Counted from the first letter of the stretch, positions 26,564 through 35,831 are shown. The stretch is 64,000 bases of DNA from JANOYY01 sp043720395 (GCA_043720395.1 JAYSSR010000087.1:62001-126000); one strand, 5' to 3'. The notes: a model not told the origin generated them from the sequence alone. A program made the numbers and translations.

Positions 26564-26711
26564 GTGATCCTCCGACAGCGTGGTGTTACGAAAGTAGCAC
26601 CTCATCGCGCCGGGCCGGCATTGGTTGGGTGTTCGGTTTGCGGCTGGCGCGAGGGCACCCGATCATCGGCTCAGGGTGGAGCCGGAACCGATGTCTCTCC
26701 GTCGTGCGAGG

Positions 26712-27281
26712 TCAGGCTCGACCGAGGAAGGCAGCGAGGCGATCGGGCGCCGACGCCGAATCTGCGATCTCGACGATCGGCCCGAAGGGTGCGTCGGGGT
26801 CGGGCCCTCGGAACTGATCGGGCACCATCATCCGGGCCTGCGCTAGCAGTTGCTCGGCCATGGCTTCGTCGAGTTCCGGTGACTGTCCGGTTGCACGGGC
26901 GAGGTCCCAGCCGTGGATGAAGTGGTCCATGGTCGCCAGACCCATGAACGCGGCACCCGGGAACTCGCCGAACGGCAGCTTCACCGGTTTCGTGAGGGCA
27001 CCGTCGGCACTGAAGGCGGCGAGCGCTGCAGCGATCCCCTCGTCGTACGCGCCGAGCATGTCGCCCGCTGTGTAGTCGGTCTGTTCGGTCTCATCGACCT
27101 CGGGCGATGCACCGGCATTGGTGCTGATTGCGAACCAGTGACTGCCGCCCACGATGTGGTTGATCAGGCGGCGTACGTCCCACGACGCGCAGGGTGTCGA
27201 TTTCTCGAACTGGTCGGAGCCGACTCCTTCCATGATCCGGCGAGTGCTGGCAAAGGCGGCGGCGAGTCCTTCAGTGCTCAT
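26712..27281 (-). CDS. TIGR03086 family (mycothiol-dependent isomerase/DinB-like) protein
   Basis: The protein is 189 residues from ATG 27281, which follows AAGGAGG on the coding strand. It is a DinB-fold metal-binding protein: STPCASWDVRRLINHIVGGSHWF supplies the first His, and ATMDHFIHGWDLARATGQ the second metal-binding His pair. This subgroup is abundant in Actinobacteria that use mycothiol. The exact reaction is unknown. It is the last chromosomal gene before the element's left end. Confidence 0.85.
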   Translation of the reverse strand: MSTEGLAAAFASTRRIMEGVGSDQFEKSTPCASWDVRRLINHIVGGSHWFAISTNAGASPEVDETEQTDYTAGDMLGAYDEGIAAALAAFSADGALTKPVKLPFGEFPGAAFMGLATMDHFIHGWDLARATGQSPELDEAMAEQLLAQARMMVPDQFRGPDPDAPFGPIVEIADSASAPDRLAAFLGRA

Positions 27282-27507
27282 GTTGTCCTCCTTGGAACAA
27301 CCCCGATTCGCGCGAAACGCGGGGTTCCGATCGTAGGAGAGATCGGCGGCGGCTGCACGGCCGGCGTCACGCGATGCAGTCGCTGGAATGCGCGAGCTCG
27401 GGCTGCCCAGAATGCGCGCACCTGTCGTTTGCACTGGGTAGCCGACAACGTGAAAAAGAGCAGACGAATCTGCGGGTTGTGGGCGGCGTTGCCGATCGCT
27501 CGTTCAG

Positions 27508-27539
27508 GTCTCAGCGATGTCAAGTCTCAGCGATGTCAA
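27508..27539 (+). repeat. 16-bp tandem duplication
   Basis: GTCTCAGCGATGTCAA occurs twice without spacing at 27508-27523 and 27524-27539. It lies 66 bases left of the left attachment repeat. No coding role is evident. Confidence 0.85.
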
Positions 27540-27604
27540 GTCCCTGCGAGCATGGAGATGTCGGCGGGTAGAGCAGTCCGCGGATCTCACGATGGAAGGT
27601 CTGT

Positions 27605-27663
27605 GACCTGCGACTTTATGGTGCGCCCCCTGGGATTCGAACCCAGAACCTGCGGATTAAGAG
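27605..27663 (-). other. attL: 3' half of tRNA-Lys(CTT) with 13-bp 3' flank
   Basis: Read on the minus strand, the repeat begins in the anticodon loop (CTCTTAA), continues through a variable loop and the T arm (CTGGG, TTCGAAT, CCCAG), then GGGGCGC, A and CCA, plus 13 flanking bases. It matches 45911-45969 at 58 of 59 positions. Crossover in the anticodon loop is classic for tyrosine integrases. There is no matching 5' tRNA half to the right (needed acceptor strand GCGCCCC is absent), so this is a fragment, not a functional tRNA. Confidence 0.9.
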
Positions 27664-27801
27664 TCGGGCCCGGAGCCTGTTGCGAGGTACTGCCTGGTGG
27701 TGTTTGTGCTGGTCAGCATAGGTGCTGCGTCCGTCGAGTGCCAGCCAGTTCTGCCGCGAATTTAGAAGTTTCGCGTCGGATTCGCGTCAAGATTTCAGGG
27801 A

Positions 27802-28326
27802 TCACTTACCGTCCAGCCTTGACTCAAAGATTCGGACCTGTTCGAGAAGGTGCCGCCTAACCTCTCCATCCTCCCCGCGCCCTGGCCCGCTGGCCCACTC
27901 CAATAGCTTGAGTGATCGAAAGGTCCCAAGGTCCTGCGCTAAGTGCTGCGCCGCTGAGACGACCTCTTGCGGCTCGCCGCCAATCAACTGAAGCTCAAAA
28001 AGGGCCCTTTCGAGGCTCTTGAAGAGTTCTGACCGCGCCTCGTGAAGCCGAGGGAGAGCTTTCCCGACCCCCGTCTCCGCGACCAGCCGAGCTATTAGCC
28101 CTTCCTGGAACTTCAGAATTGCGGTCATTGCTTCGGCAGAGTCTGCTAGCGAAATCGCGAGATACTCGAGTCGAACCGTGTTCTGACGGATGTGATCAAG
28201 CTCTTGCCGTTCTGAAATGAAACTTCGGTTGAAGAGGATCGTAAGGGGAATGACACATGCTGCGATAACTGCAATATTAATCCCCACCAGCGAAAGAACT
28301 TCACCAGCCTGGATAGCCCCGTTCAA
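27802..28326 (-). CDS. Membrane-anchored helical protein of the kinase/receiver operon
   Basis: This 174-residue protein begins with one strong transmembrane helix (VLSLVGINIAVIAACVIP, residues about 9-30), followed by a wholly helical cytoplasmic part rich in Leu, Glu, Arg and Gln, with heptad-like spacing. I do not recognise it. It starts two bases after the receiver gene stop, so it belongs to the same transcript. It could be a membrane scaffold or output partner of the receiver. Confidence 0.7.
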   Translation of the reverse strand: MNGAIQAGEVLSLVGINIAVIAACVIPLTILFNRSFISERQELDHIRQNTVRLEYLAISLADSAEAMTAILKFQEGLIARLVAETGVGKALPRLHEARSELFKSLERALFELQLIGGEPQEVVSAAQHLAQDLGTFRSLKLLEWASGPGRGEDGEVRRHLLEQVRIFESRLDGK

Positions 28327-28328
28327 GT

Positions 28329-28778
28329 TTAATCGCCCTTTTCCAGAATATTAATTACGCGTCGAATTTCCGTTCCAAAACTGTAAGGTTCGCTAAATCT
28401 CGACTTCTTGTACCACTCGATATTCATCTTCTTCGCGAGTGCCTCGGTCGCCGACAAAACATCGAACAGGGTGCTGTGAGTGAACAACACGGCGCGCTGC
28501 GGAAAAATGTCGGGTCGATGAAGCGCCAATTCCTCCAGCAGGACCAGCCCAGCAATCGAGCCGTCGTTGGTTCTCGCGTCCTTGAACGTTCCACTGCGAG
28601 AGGATCGCACGCCCAACATCACATCGATGATCACAAGCTCGACGTCGTGTGCTCCGCTGATGTGGGACAACGCGTCATCGGCATATGTAAAAGGTTTTAC
28701 CTCGTATCCTTCTGCGAAGAGTTCGCTTCGAAATGGTTTTGTATAGCCCTTGTCTTCGTCGACAAAGTAAACGGTCAA
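28329..28778 (-). CDS. Stand-alone response regulator receiver domain
   Basis: This 149-residue protein is a single REC domain with no output domain. Visible conserved positions are the acidic pair in FVDEDKG near residue 7, the phosphoacceptor Asp in VIIDVML near 52, the switch Thr/Ser in LFTHST near 99, and the conserved Lys in WYKKSRF. An insertion with SSRSGTFKDARTNDGS follows the active Asp. It starts 12 bases after the kinase stop. It likely receives phosphate from that kinase. Confidence 0.88.
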   Translation of the reverse strand: MTVYFVDEDKGYTKPFRSELFAEGYEVKPFTYADDALSHISGAHDVELVIIDVMLGVRSSRSGTFKDARTNDGSIAGLVLLEELALHRPDIFPQRAVLFTHSTLFDVLSATEALAKKMNIEWYKKSRFSEPYSFGTEIRRVINILEKGD

Positions 28779-28790
28779 CTTTTCCAGCCT

Positions 28791-30539
28791 TTACTGTTTT
28801 ATCGGAATTTGCACTTCGAAGGTTGTCAATTTCTCACCCGGAAGCAAGCGTATCTCACCATCAATTTTTCTCATTATTTTCCGGCAGTCTGCTAAACCCT
28901 TCCCAATTCCGATTGTTGAGCGATCTCTTGCTGCCCGAGCGCGGAATCCATCTTCAAAGACTCGCTCTGCGAGAGACGCTTGAATGCCAATGCCGTTGTC
29001 CTGTACCTTGACTACTACGTAGCCTGCCCGAAAGCTGGTCTCGATAAGCAAGTCTGCCTGATTGCCGTCGTCTTTTCCATACTTCAGTGCGTTGTCGACA
29101 AGATTGCGGAAGACGCATTGAAGCGCCTCGCGATTTGCCCGCACCGTTGTGTTAGACCAACCTAACCTCGGAGAGGGGACCCGAACTCGCCAATCGGTTA
29201 CATCGTCCAATGCGCGTGCCTGAATAAGTCGAAGCGCTAGTTTTTGCACATGCGTCAGAATGTCGTACAGCTCGACATCTTCGAGCTCTATAGAACCCTC
29301 GGCCAACTCGCCTCGTCGGACTTGCGCCTCTACGTCACCCACAAACGCTATTGCATCTGATATTCGACTCCGATTGACATCGCTAATCGGATCACGCGCC
29401 TTGCCTGGCCGTTTATCGTCAAGCTCAACGTAAGCGAGGCTAAGCAACGCACCTTGAAGTGCTTGAGCAACTCCGTGCATTGCGCGGTTGTACCCGTATT
29501 CGTAGTTGCGACTCCGTTGTGTTTGAAACGCCAAAACGCCTATCAAACTTGCAGCGTATTTGGCGACTACCGCGTCCTCCCAAGATATCGAAACAATTCG
29601 ACGGTGGGATCCGAACGTTCGGTGTTTGTTGAGCATAATAAGCGCGCCCAACCCGATGCCGCGTCCTTCTGAATGGCTGCGGAGCAACGGCGCGACGATT
29701 CCAGAATATAAGTGCGTAATGTTTTCAGGAACTCGCTCCGGATTGAGAACCCGATTGTTCGGACCATGCACACGGATATTGGCATCTGATATGGAACCAA
29801 GGATCGGGTTTCGAGACGATGAATGAAACGTCTGTGATAACGAATCCACACCGGCTTTGAGGCCCGTACTCCCGCGGAGGAAATACTGATCTCGAAGCGA
29901 GTCGTGAACGAAGACTGATACGGATTCGAATTCAGCCCACCCTTGAAACAGCTGGCAAAAGGCCTCAGAGAGTGCATTGACGGTTTCGGCAAATGCCGCT
30001 TGCTCGATCGTTCGCGCTCTCAAATCTGCCAAGGCTCGGTCCAATGACCCGACATACAGGCGCCCGATGATGGTCGCGAGGAGCTCGATCTCGAGCGCTG
30101 CCACTTGGACTGATTCGACGCTCGATCCATACAGGCAGACGCAGCCGAGCGAACCGACGTGATGGTTGTAACCAAGCGGAAAGGGGATGGACACAGCGGC
30201 AGCCGCTCTCGTCCGGTCGTCAACTAACGCCTTGTCCCTGTAGTCGGCGAGACTTCGAACGTCGGCCTCGACTCGGGTTGTCTGCCCTGTCACCGCGGAG
30301 CCCGCAAAGGTGGCGGAGGTGATCTCGTAGGTTGAGTACCTGGCGACATCAAACCCGTCTTGCGCTTTGAGGAGTAGCCGCCCTTCGTGCTCAGACCGGA
30401 TGTACATCGTCACGGCTCCGAGATTCAGTTCTTGCCGGATTCGATGGACCAGGCTCTCGGCGAAATGCGACGGGTCGACAGCGATCGCCTCGTCGAGGTC
30501 ACCTAGCAGGCTGATGGCCGCCTCTTTCGATATCGCCAC
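28791..30539 (-). CDS. Soluble GAF-domain sensor histidine kinase
   Basis: This 582-residue protein has no transmembrane helix. Residues 10-160 form a GAF-like sensor; a second GAF-like region spans about 175-340. A possible DHp helix contains AMHGVAQALQGALLSL, resembling HisKA_3 H-boxes (HDGVAQ) but lacking the Asp after His. The ATPase domain at the C-terminus has N box NLVDNALKYG, G1 VQDNGIGI and G2 TIGIGKGLADCRKI. It is first in a three-gene operon with a receiver and a membrane protein. AT content is higher than in flanking DNA, in keeping with acquired cargo. Confidence 0.85.
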   Translation of the reverse strand: MAISKEAAISLLGDLDEAIAVDPSHFAESLVHRIRQELNLGAVTMYIRSEHEGRLLLKAQDGFDVARYSTYEITSATFAGSAVTGQTTRVEADVRSLADYRDKALVDDRTRAAAAVSIPFPLGYNHHVGSLGCVCLYGSSVESVQVAALEIELLATIIGRLYVGSLDRALADLRARTIEQAAFAETVNALSEAFCQLFQGWAEFESVSVFVHDSLRDQYFLRGSTGLKAGVDSLSQTFHSSSRNPILGSISDANIRVHGPNNRVLNPERVPENITHLYSGIVAPLLRSHSEGRGIGLGALIMLNKHRTFGSHRRIVSISWEDAVVAKYAASLIGVLAFQTQRSRNYEYGYNRAMHGVAQALQGALLSLAYVELDDKRPGKARDPISDVNRSRISDAIAFVGDVEAQVRRGELAEGSIELEDVELYDILTHVQKLALRLIQARALDDVTDWRVRVPSPRLGWSNTTVRANREALQCVFRNLVDNALKYGKDDGNQADLLIETSFRAGYVVVKVQDNGIGIQASLAERVFEDGFRARAARDRSTIGIGKGLADCRKIMRKIDGEIRLLPGEKLTTFEVQIPIKQ

Positions 30540-30591
30540 ATAGCGAGTCTACGAAACTGGGGCCTGGCCTGACAACTTTTCGGACGGCAGG

Positions 30592-31440
30592 TCAGCCTCT
30601 CGGGTGATCGGAGCGAAGTTCGTCTTCGATGCGAACGGTAGATAAGCCGGCTGACCGCCCTATCAGGGCCATGGCCGTGTCGAACGTCGCGAGAACAACG
30701 GGTCCCGAGAAGGCGTGTCAGATCGAGGTTGCTTTGCGGACGATTTCGGAGTCTGCATGATCGAGTCGGCGGTGACTTGGAGTATCGAATTGAATCTCGA
30801 TTTGGGTGCTGAGGGAGCTGCTTTGGTGAATCGCTTGGCGAGTCGTGTCTAGCGAAAAGATGGCATCGATTCGGCGCAGGGTTTCTCGTGCTCTAGCCAT
30901 TCGACGGCTGCCGTCGCGTTTCGCTTTGTCGATTTCTTCCACAACGAGAATGGGAACAACTACTACCAAACGCTCAGCATCAGGTCCGACCAGTGTCGAC
31001 CAGTCGATATCATCAAAAGGCTGGCGGTGCTCGAGAAAGACATTGGTGTCCGGAACAATGACCGCATCCACATCTGTCCACCTATCGATCTCAGAACGGG
31101 TCGCCTTAATTGCGTTGTCAATTCGGGCAAGCACAGCTCTCTGCTCTTCGGCAAGAATCCAGTTTATTTCCGGTGAATCGCGACCGATCTGAAGAATCGA
31201 CCAATACTTTTCCAGCCCGAGGAGTTCATGAACCGAAAGGCCGTCGACTAGACCCCGCAACGAACTTCCCGCGCTAGTAATCCAGCGACAGTAGGCGGAA
31301 AAGGCCGAAGCGTGCGGTGCGCTCGCCCCAGCGATGCTCTCCGCCCCAGCACGAATAGAATTCAGGTGGACGAGTATCGTTTGAGCGCCGCTCGCATAGC
31401 GAGTGAATTCGTTGCTATCCCCTCCCTCCTCGCTGTTCAC
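30592..31440 (-). pseudogene. PIN-domain protein interrupted by an in-frame TGA
   Basis: The uninterrupted part (240 codons, 31440 to the TGA at 30718-30720) has an N-terminal helical domain and a PIN domain starting VDAVIVPDTNVFLEHRQ (first catalytic Asp), with the second acidic cluster in LVVEEIDKAKRDGS. Past the TGA the same frame continues 41 codons to 30592, reading HAFSGPVVLATFDTAMALIG and RSAGLSTVRIEDELR, which is the missing final acidic Asp and strand of a PIN fold. A CGA to TGA change would explain it. PIN proteins are RNases. Without read-through, the fold is incomplete. Confidence 0.8.
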
Positions 31441-31467
31441 GCGTCCCCTTGGTGAGTCGTAGGCCAG

Positions 31468-31773
31468 TTGGTGGCACCGTCCTTCGCCAAGTTAAACCCG
31501 TCACGGTCTGCCGGGACGAACGGAAGGAACGTGGATTGTAACGTCGGCTGCTTCCGACCTGGCTACCAGCGACCGTTGGTCGTGTGGGGCTGGTGCTACT
31601 CCGATTCAAGCGTGGTGCTGTCGGTTGTCGAGCAACGTCTGCGGGCTGAACCGTTAGCGCAAGTAACGGTTCGGCGCGGGCCCGGCACCATGCGGGCTGG
31701 GGTCTATCTCCATTTCGAGCCGTTCGGGATAATCGAGAACCCCTCGCCCGGCGCGCTCGGCTTCAACTTCTGA
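31468..31773 (+). CDS. Possible small protein, unknown
   Basis: The 101-codon frame starting GTG at 31468 has G/C-rich third positions and a plausible composition (RPLVVWGWCYSDSSVVL, then VYLHFEPFGIIENPSPG). It ends 11 bases inside the 3' end of the oppositely oriented coupling-protein gene. No family is recognised and no good ribosome-binding site is seen. A perfect 8-bp inverted repeat (31649-31656 / 31664-31671) lies inside it, which could instead be a terminator in non-coding DNA. Treat as tentative. Confidence 0.3.
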   Translation: MVAPSFAKLNPSRSAGTNGRNVDCNVGCFRPGYQRPLVVWGWCYSDSSVVLSVVEQRLRAEPLAQVTVRRGPGTMRAGVYLHFEPFGIIENPSPGALGFNF

Positions 31774-33403
31774 GGAGGAGGGAGCGGTCACCGTAGAGCA
31801 CCACTCGTGTCGGCCACGTCTGCGCTGACGACTGTTGTTGACCGCGAACCGGAGGCGTCTTGAGTCGGTGGCTTGCCGCGTGCCGCCCGCCTCGTGTTGC
31901 AGTTCGTAGGCATTCGGTGGTCTCCTCGTCGTATCGGCCAGGCGCACACACGACGCTCGTATGCGTGCTTAGCATCGTGATGGTGGTTCTGCTGGTGCGT
32001 TCGACGTCGGAAAGGGACGACGCCATACTGATGATCTGGAAGCAGCCGCCGGACGCCCATCGACTCCACTCGTTGACCATCGGAAGGCTGACGCTGTCGA
32101 GGTCGATCGCGACCAGCAACCGAGGCGGGAATGAATGGCCGCCTTGCATCCGACTCGACTGCACGGTACGCAACAGGGTGAAGAGCGCGGCCGTGGCAAC
32201 GGACTGGAGACGCGATTCCGTTGGCACGACGACGTACAGGGTGTCGCTGTTCTGCGGCGATCGAAGCGCGTGCGTGGGCCGCTGCGTTTGTTCGCACGTG
32301 CTGGCGTCGTTCCAGGCGCGCGTTGTCGATCGAAGCGTCTCCATGACTTGCGGGAAGATTCGGCTGTCGCGGGTTGCAATCGACTCGAGTTCGGTGACAA
32401 CTCGCTCGGCGTGTGCGGCGACACCTTTGTCGGCGTGGTTGACGAGGACACCGAGGAACTTCTTGATCGTCGCCGTCGTGGTGGCTGATGGCCAGTCGCT
32501 TGCCCAGTAAGCCGCTTCGTGAACCGTCTTGCCGCTGCGTGCAGCAATCCAGAGGAGATGAGCGAGGACGGTGATGGCTTGCTCTGCACTCGGCGGCACT
32601 CGCCCGCCTTGCTCGCTCACGGAGTGCAGCAGGCGGGCCGCTGATTGCGCTCCTGCGGGTGTAGTCGCTTGGTCGAGCGGCGACCACGTCGTGTCGGCGC
32701 GGCCCGACGCGTTGAGCGGGTCGAACACGTAGATGTTGCCGAGAGCCTTGCGGGCGTCGAGAGAACGGTGGATGACGTCGAGGTTGGTTGACACGATGAT
32801 GGCCGGGCCGAGCCAGCTCGCGGCGGAGTTAAGCGCCGCTTCTGTTGCTTGGTAGCGGTTCGGTGCGAAGAACATCACCGGGCCGCTTGCTTCCTTCGGT
32901 GCGTGTCCTGGCGGGTAGCTCGCCGGGTCTTCGGTGGCGAGCATTCGGCGCTTGTCGTAACGCGCGAGCACGAGACGATTGGGTGTCGGCTCCTCGATGA
33001 GGAGGTGGCGGATCTCTCGCCGTCGCGCCATCATCGAATGAAGGGCTCGCCGGTCTCGGGCCTTGCGTCGTATTCGGCGAATCCGTCTGTGAATTGCATC
33101 GATCACGATGAAGCCGAGCATGAGCAACGAGACCACAGCCAGAGCGCTGAGCATGTAGCCGACTGGGCCGGGTAGAAGGTGGCGGACCTCGATGGGCCAT
33201 CCGAGTCGTGGGTCGCGCCAGTGGCGCACGATCGGCACGAGTGAGACGGCCGCAAAGCGAGCCGGGACGTGAAGAAGGGTTCGGTGGTTGATAAGCGCGC
33301 TGAGGTTCGCAGCCGCGAAGTTGACGACGGTCAACCCGAGGAATCCGAGGACGATGGTTGCAAGCCGGCGTGGCCAACGGCGTTCGCTGTAACTGCCGAA
33401 CAT
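31763..33403 (-). CDS. VirD4/TraG-like coupling protein with degenerate ATP-binding motifs
   Basis: This 546-residue protein has two N-terminal transmembrane regions (about 14-35 and 80-103), then a basic segment and a cytoplasmic domain whose order matches TraG-like proteins: 'GPVMFFAPNRYQATEAA', LGPAIIVSTNLDVIHRSL, NIYVFDPLN and a helical all-alpha insertion. The position of Walker A (normally GPxRSGKT) reads FAPNRYQATE at 179-188, with no Lys. The Walker B region reads LLVAIDLDSV rather than a DEA motif. It starts one base past the relaxase stop. It may dock substrate without hydrolysing ATP. Confidence 0.75.
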   Translation of the reverse strand: MFGSYSERRWPRRLATIVLGFLGLTVVNFAAANLSALINHRTLLHVPARFAAVSLVPIVRHWRDPRLGWPIEVRHLLPGPVGYMLSALAVVSLLMLGFIVIDAIHRRIRRIRRKARDRRALHSMMARRREIRHLLIEEPTPNRLVLARYDKRRMLATEDPASYPPGHAPKEASGPVMFFAPNRYQATEAALNSAASWLGPAIIVSTNLDVIHRSLDARKALGNIYVFDPLNASGRADTTWSPLDQATTPAGAQSAARLLHSVSEQGGRVPPSAEQAITVLAHLLWIAARSGKTVHEAAYWASDWPSATTTATIKKFLGVLVNHADKGVAAHAERVVTELESIATRDSRIFPQVMETLRSTTRAWNDASTCEQTQRPTHALRSPQNSDTLYVVVPTESRLQSVATAALFTLLRTVQSSRMQGGHSFPPRLLVAIDLDSVSLPMVNEWSRWASGGCFQIISMASSLSDVERTSRTTITMLSTHTSVVCAPGRYDEETTECLRTATRGGRHAASHRLKTPPVRGQQQSSAQTWPTRVVLYGDRSLLLRS

Positions 33404-33404
33404 G

Positions 33405-35819
33405 TCAGCGCCTCATTCCGCGTGACGGGCGGGCAGGTTCCATCTCAGGCTCGATGTCGATCGCCGCTGTCTGCGCGTGGGAAGTACCGAGCGCTGCGCG
33501 GAGGTGTTCGATTGGGTCGACGGCTTCGCCGGGCGTCGTGTCCCACGCTCCGGCGACGGCGTAGATGTGGTTGCTGTCTCGTCCTCGGGAGAGACCGGTG
33601 TAGCCACGCTCGGCGTAGAGGCCGTCGTCGCCGAGGAGGAATGTCTCGTCGCATGTCATGCCTTGCGCCTTGTGGACGGTGGTTGCGTACGCGTGGGTGA
33701 GGAGGCCGTCGGCGACGTAGTCGTGCGGCACTCGCATTCGTCGGCCTTCGTCGAGTGCTATGTACACGTAGTGATTGTCGGCGTGTCGGATGGTGCCGGT
33801 GTCGCCGTTCATGATGCCGAGGTCGTAGCGGTTGCGGTGGGCCATGACTCGGTCGTGGAGTCGAAATTCGGTGCCGCCGATTTCGGCGACGACGTGGCCG
33901 AGTTGATGGTCTGCGCGCAGATGTTCTCGGGCGCGTTCGTTGAGGTCGGCAACGTCGGCTCTTGACGGTGCGGCCATGATGGCGTGCTTGCCTTCTCGCA
34001 CGGCAAGGTGCCAGTCCGCGACGAGCGCGGATCTGATTGCGTCGGCCGTGTCTGCGAGGGTGACGTTGCCGTTGCGTTCGAGTCGGTCGAGGGCGTCGTT
34101 GACGCGTCCGCTGCGGAGGTCGAGGAGTGCCGCTTGTTCGGCGGGGTCGCGTTGACGACGGTTCTCCGTGAGCGTGATGGCTGGGAGTCGTTGGGCGAGT
34201 GCTCGGAAGAGTCCCCTTGCGTCGACTTCTGGGAGTTGTCGGTCGTCGCCGATGCAGATGACTTTGGCGTTGGCTTTGTCGGCGGCGTCGATGATGGCGG
34301 CGAGGTGTCTGGTGCCGAGCATTGCTGCTTCGTCGATCACGACGATGGTGCGTTCGTCGAGTCGGACTCGTCCGCTGTTGAGTTCGCCGACGAGGCTTGC
34401 TGCGGTGACGGCAGGGATGCCGGTGCCGTTGCGGAGTTCCTTCGCTGCGCGAGCTGATGGCGCGGTCCCGATGATGTGGAGGTTGTCGCGTTGGGCGGCG
34501 TCGCGGAGTGCGTCGATGGCGTAGGTCTTGCCTGCTCCGGCGTGGCCTCGTACGACGTCAACGGTTCGGCCAGATGTCGCGATCGCGGTGACCATGCGGG
34601 CCTGTTCGGCCGCGAGCGTGGGACGGGCGGCGAGCGCGTTCGCGAGGCTGTCGGCGGTGATCACTGGTGCGCGTTGATATGTGCGCGTCGCAATGTCGAC
34701 GGCGCGGGTTTCGATGGCGAGCATCTCCTTCGTGGTCCATCGGGTTGCTGTGAGCCTCACGGCAGTCGGACTTGCGAGGTAGGCGTTGGTGCGGTGGACG
34801 AGGTCGTCGTAGGTCGCGCCTTGGGTAGCGGCGTGGGCGATGGAGCGGAGGGCGTCTCGGCGTTGGTGGTGAGCGGCGTGCTCTGTGACGGTCTCGGCGA
34901 TGGCGTGGTCGTCGATGCGAACGTGTGGTTGTCGGGGTATGTGGTCGAGGTGTCGGACGCTGAGCCCGATGACTTGGGCTTCTTGTTGCCATCGGGCGCG
35001 GAGTTGTTCTTCGGTGACGGCTGTCGGTTTCGACGGTCGGGTGACGAGCGCGGCGATGCGTGCGCCTCGGGCGGTATGGGTACCGCGGCGGTGCATCTCG
35101 TCGAGGACCTGGGTTCGTCGTTTGGAGAAGGCGCGGAGGGCGTCGTCGGAGATGTCGGCGATCTCGGCGACGCCGTGTTGGTTGGGTTCGTTGAAGAGGG
35201 TTCCGACGGTGCGGGCGAGGTGGCCGCGGGCGACGGCTTGGAAGATGGCGTCGGCGGTGTAGCGCTCTTTGAAGATTGGGCGGGCGTCGAGGGCGGTGGT
35301 GCGGCCGTCGGGTCCAGTGGTGAGGTTGGCGACGACGACGTGGCAGTGCGGTCCGGGGTCGCCGGCGCGGCTGGTGCGGTGAAAGAAGCTGGCGGCGAGG
35401 AAGCCGTTGCCGTCGAGGACTTCGGCTCCGGCGTGACCGCGGCGGACGTGGCAGGCGGTTTCCTCGAGGTAGCCGAGTGCGGAGCGGACGCCTTCGTGGA
35501 GTGCGCCTTCGACGGCGGCGCGTTGTTCGGGTGTGCCGAGGGCCCAGTAGATGCCGAACGACTTCGGGAGTGAGAACGTGAAGTCGTGGGCGGCGACGCG
35601 TCGTTGGGTGTCGGCGAACGGCTCGCCGGTGGTGGGGTGGCGGCCGTCGAGGATGGCCCGGAAGGCTGTCTCATCGACGGGGCCGTGGAGTCCGAGACTG
35701 GTGGCGAGCGACCCTTGCCAGCGACCGTGTGCCTCAGACCTGTCAAGGTAATAGCCAGCGTGGTTGATGTCTTCGGCGAGGTAGTAGTCCGCCGAGCGAA
35801 CCTTGCCGTGCGAGATCAT
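33405..35819 (-). CDS. MobF-family relaxase-helicase (TraA-like)
   Basis: The protein is 804 residues from ATG 35819; the longer frame upstream is not typical. The TrwC-type relaxase domain has DYYLAEDINHAGYY at 11-24 with candidate catalytic tyrosines, TFSLPKSFGIYWALG, and the three-His metal site FFHRTSRAGDPGPHCH (His147, 158, 160). The helicase half has Walker A GHAGAGKT at 425-432, a VVIDEAAMLG Walker B and the late TVHKAQGMT motif of RecD-like helicases. It nicks oriT and unwinds the strand for transfer. Confidence 0.93.
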   Translation of the reverse strand: MISHGKVRSADYYLAEDINHAGYYLDRSEAHGRWQGSLATSLGLHGPVDETAFRAILDGRHPTTGEPFADTQRRVAAHDFTFSLPKSFGIYWALGTPEQRAAVEGALHEGVRSALGYLEETACHVRRGHAGAEVLDGNGFLAASFFHRTSRAGDPGPHCHVVVANLTTGPDGRTTALDARPIFKERYTADAIFQAVARGHLARTVGTLFNEPNQHGVAEIADISDDALRAFSKRRTQVLDEMHRRGTHTARGARIAALVTRPSKPTAVTEEQLRARWQQEAQVIGLSVRHLDHIPRQPHVRIDDHAIAETVTEHAAHHQRRDALRSIAHAATQGATYDDLVHRTNAYLASPTAVRLTATRWTTKEMLAIETRAVDIATRTYQRAPVITADSLANALAARPTLAAEQARMVTAIATSGRTVDVVRGHAGAGKTYAIDALRDAAQRDNLHIIGTAPSARAAKELRNGTGIPAVTAASLVGELNSGRVRLDERTIVVIDEAAMLGTRHLAAIIDAADKANAKVICIGDDRQLPEVDARGLFRALAQRLPAITLTENRRQRDPAEQAALLDLRSGRVNDALDRLERNGNVTLADTADAIRSALVADWHLAVREGKHAIMAAPSRADVADLNERAREHLRADHQLGHVVAEIGGTEFRLHDRVMAHRNRYDLGIMNGDTGTIRHADNHYVYIALDEGRRMRVPHDYVADGLLTHAYATTVHKAQGMTCDETFLLGDDGLYAERGYTGLSRGRDSNHIYAVAGAWDTTPGEAVDPIEHLRAALGTSHAQTAAIDIEPEMEPARPSRGMRR

Positions 35820-35831
35820 CGGACGCCTCGC

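Noticed and set aside
27605..27663. tRNA-Lys gene
   Set aside because: Only the anticodon-loop-to-CCA half is present; no 5' acceptor, D arm or 5' anticodon stem follows. Same for 45911-45969.
26913..27860. Long + strand frame reading VRPLGFEPRTCGLR
   Set aside because: This peptide is the known translation artefact of tRNA 3' ends; the frame is antisense to the TIGR03086 gene and runs across attL. The same applies to the + frame at 45300-46088.
34476..35573. 365-codon + strand Gly/Val-rich open frame
   Set aside because: Antisense shadow of the MobF relaxase; low complexity caused by GC-rich codons, no family features.
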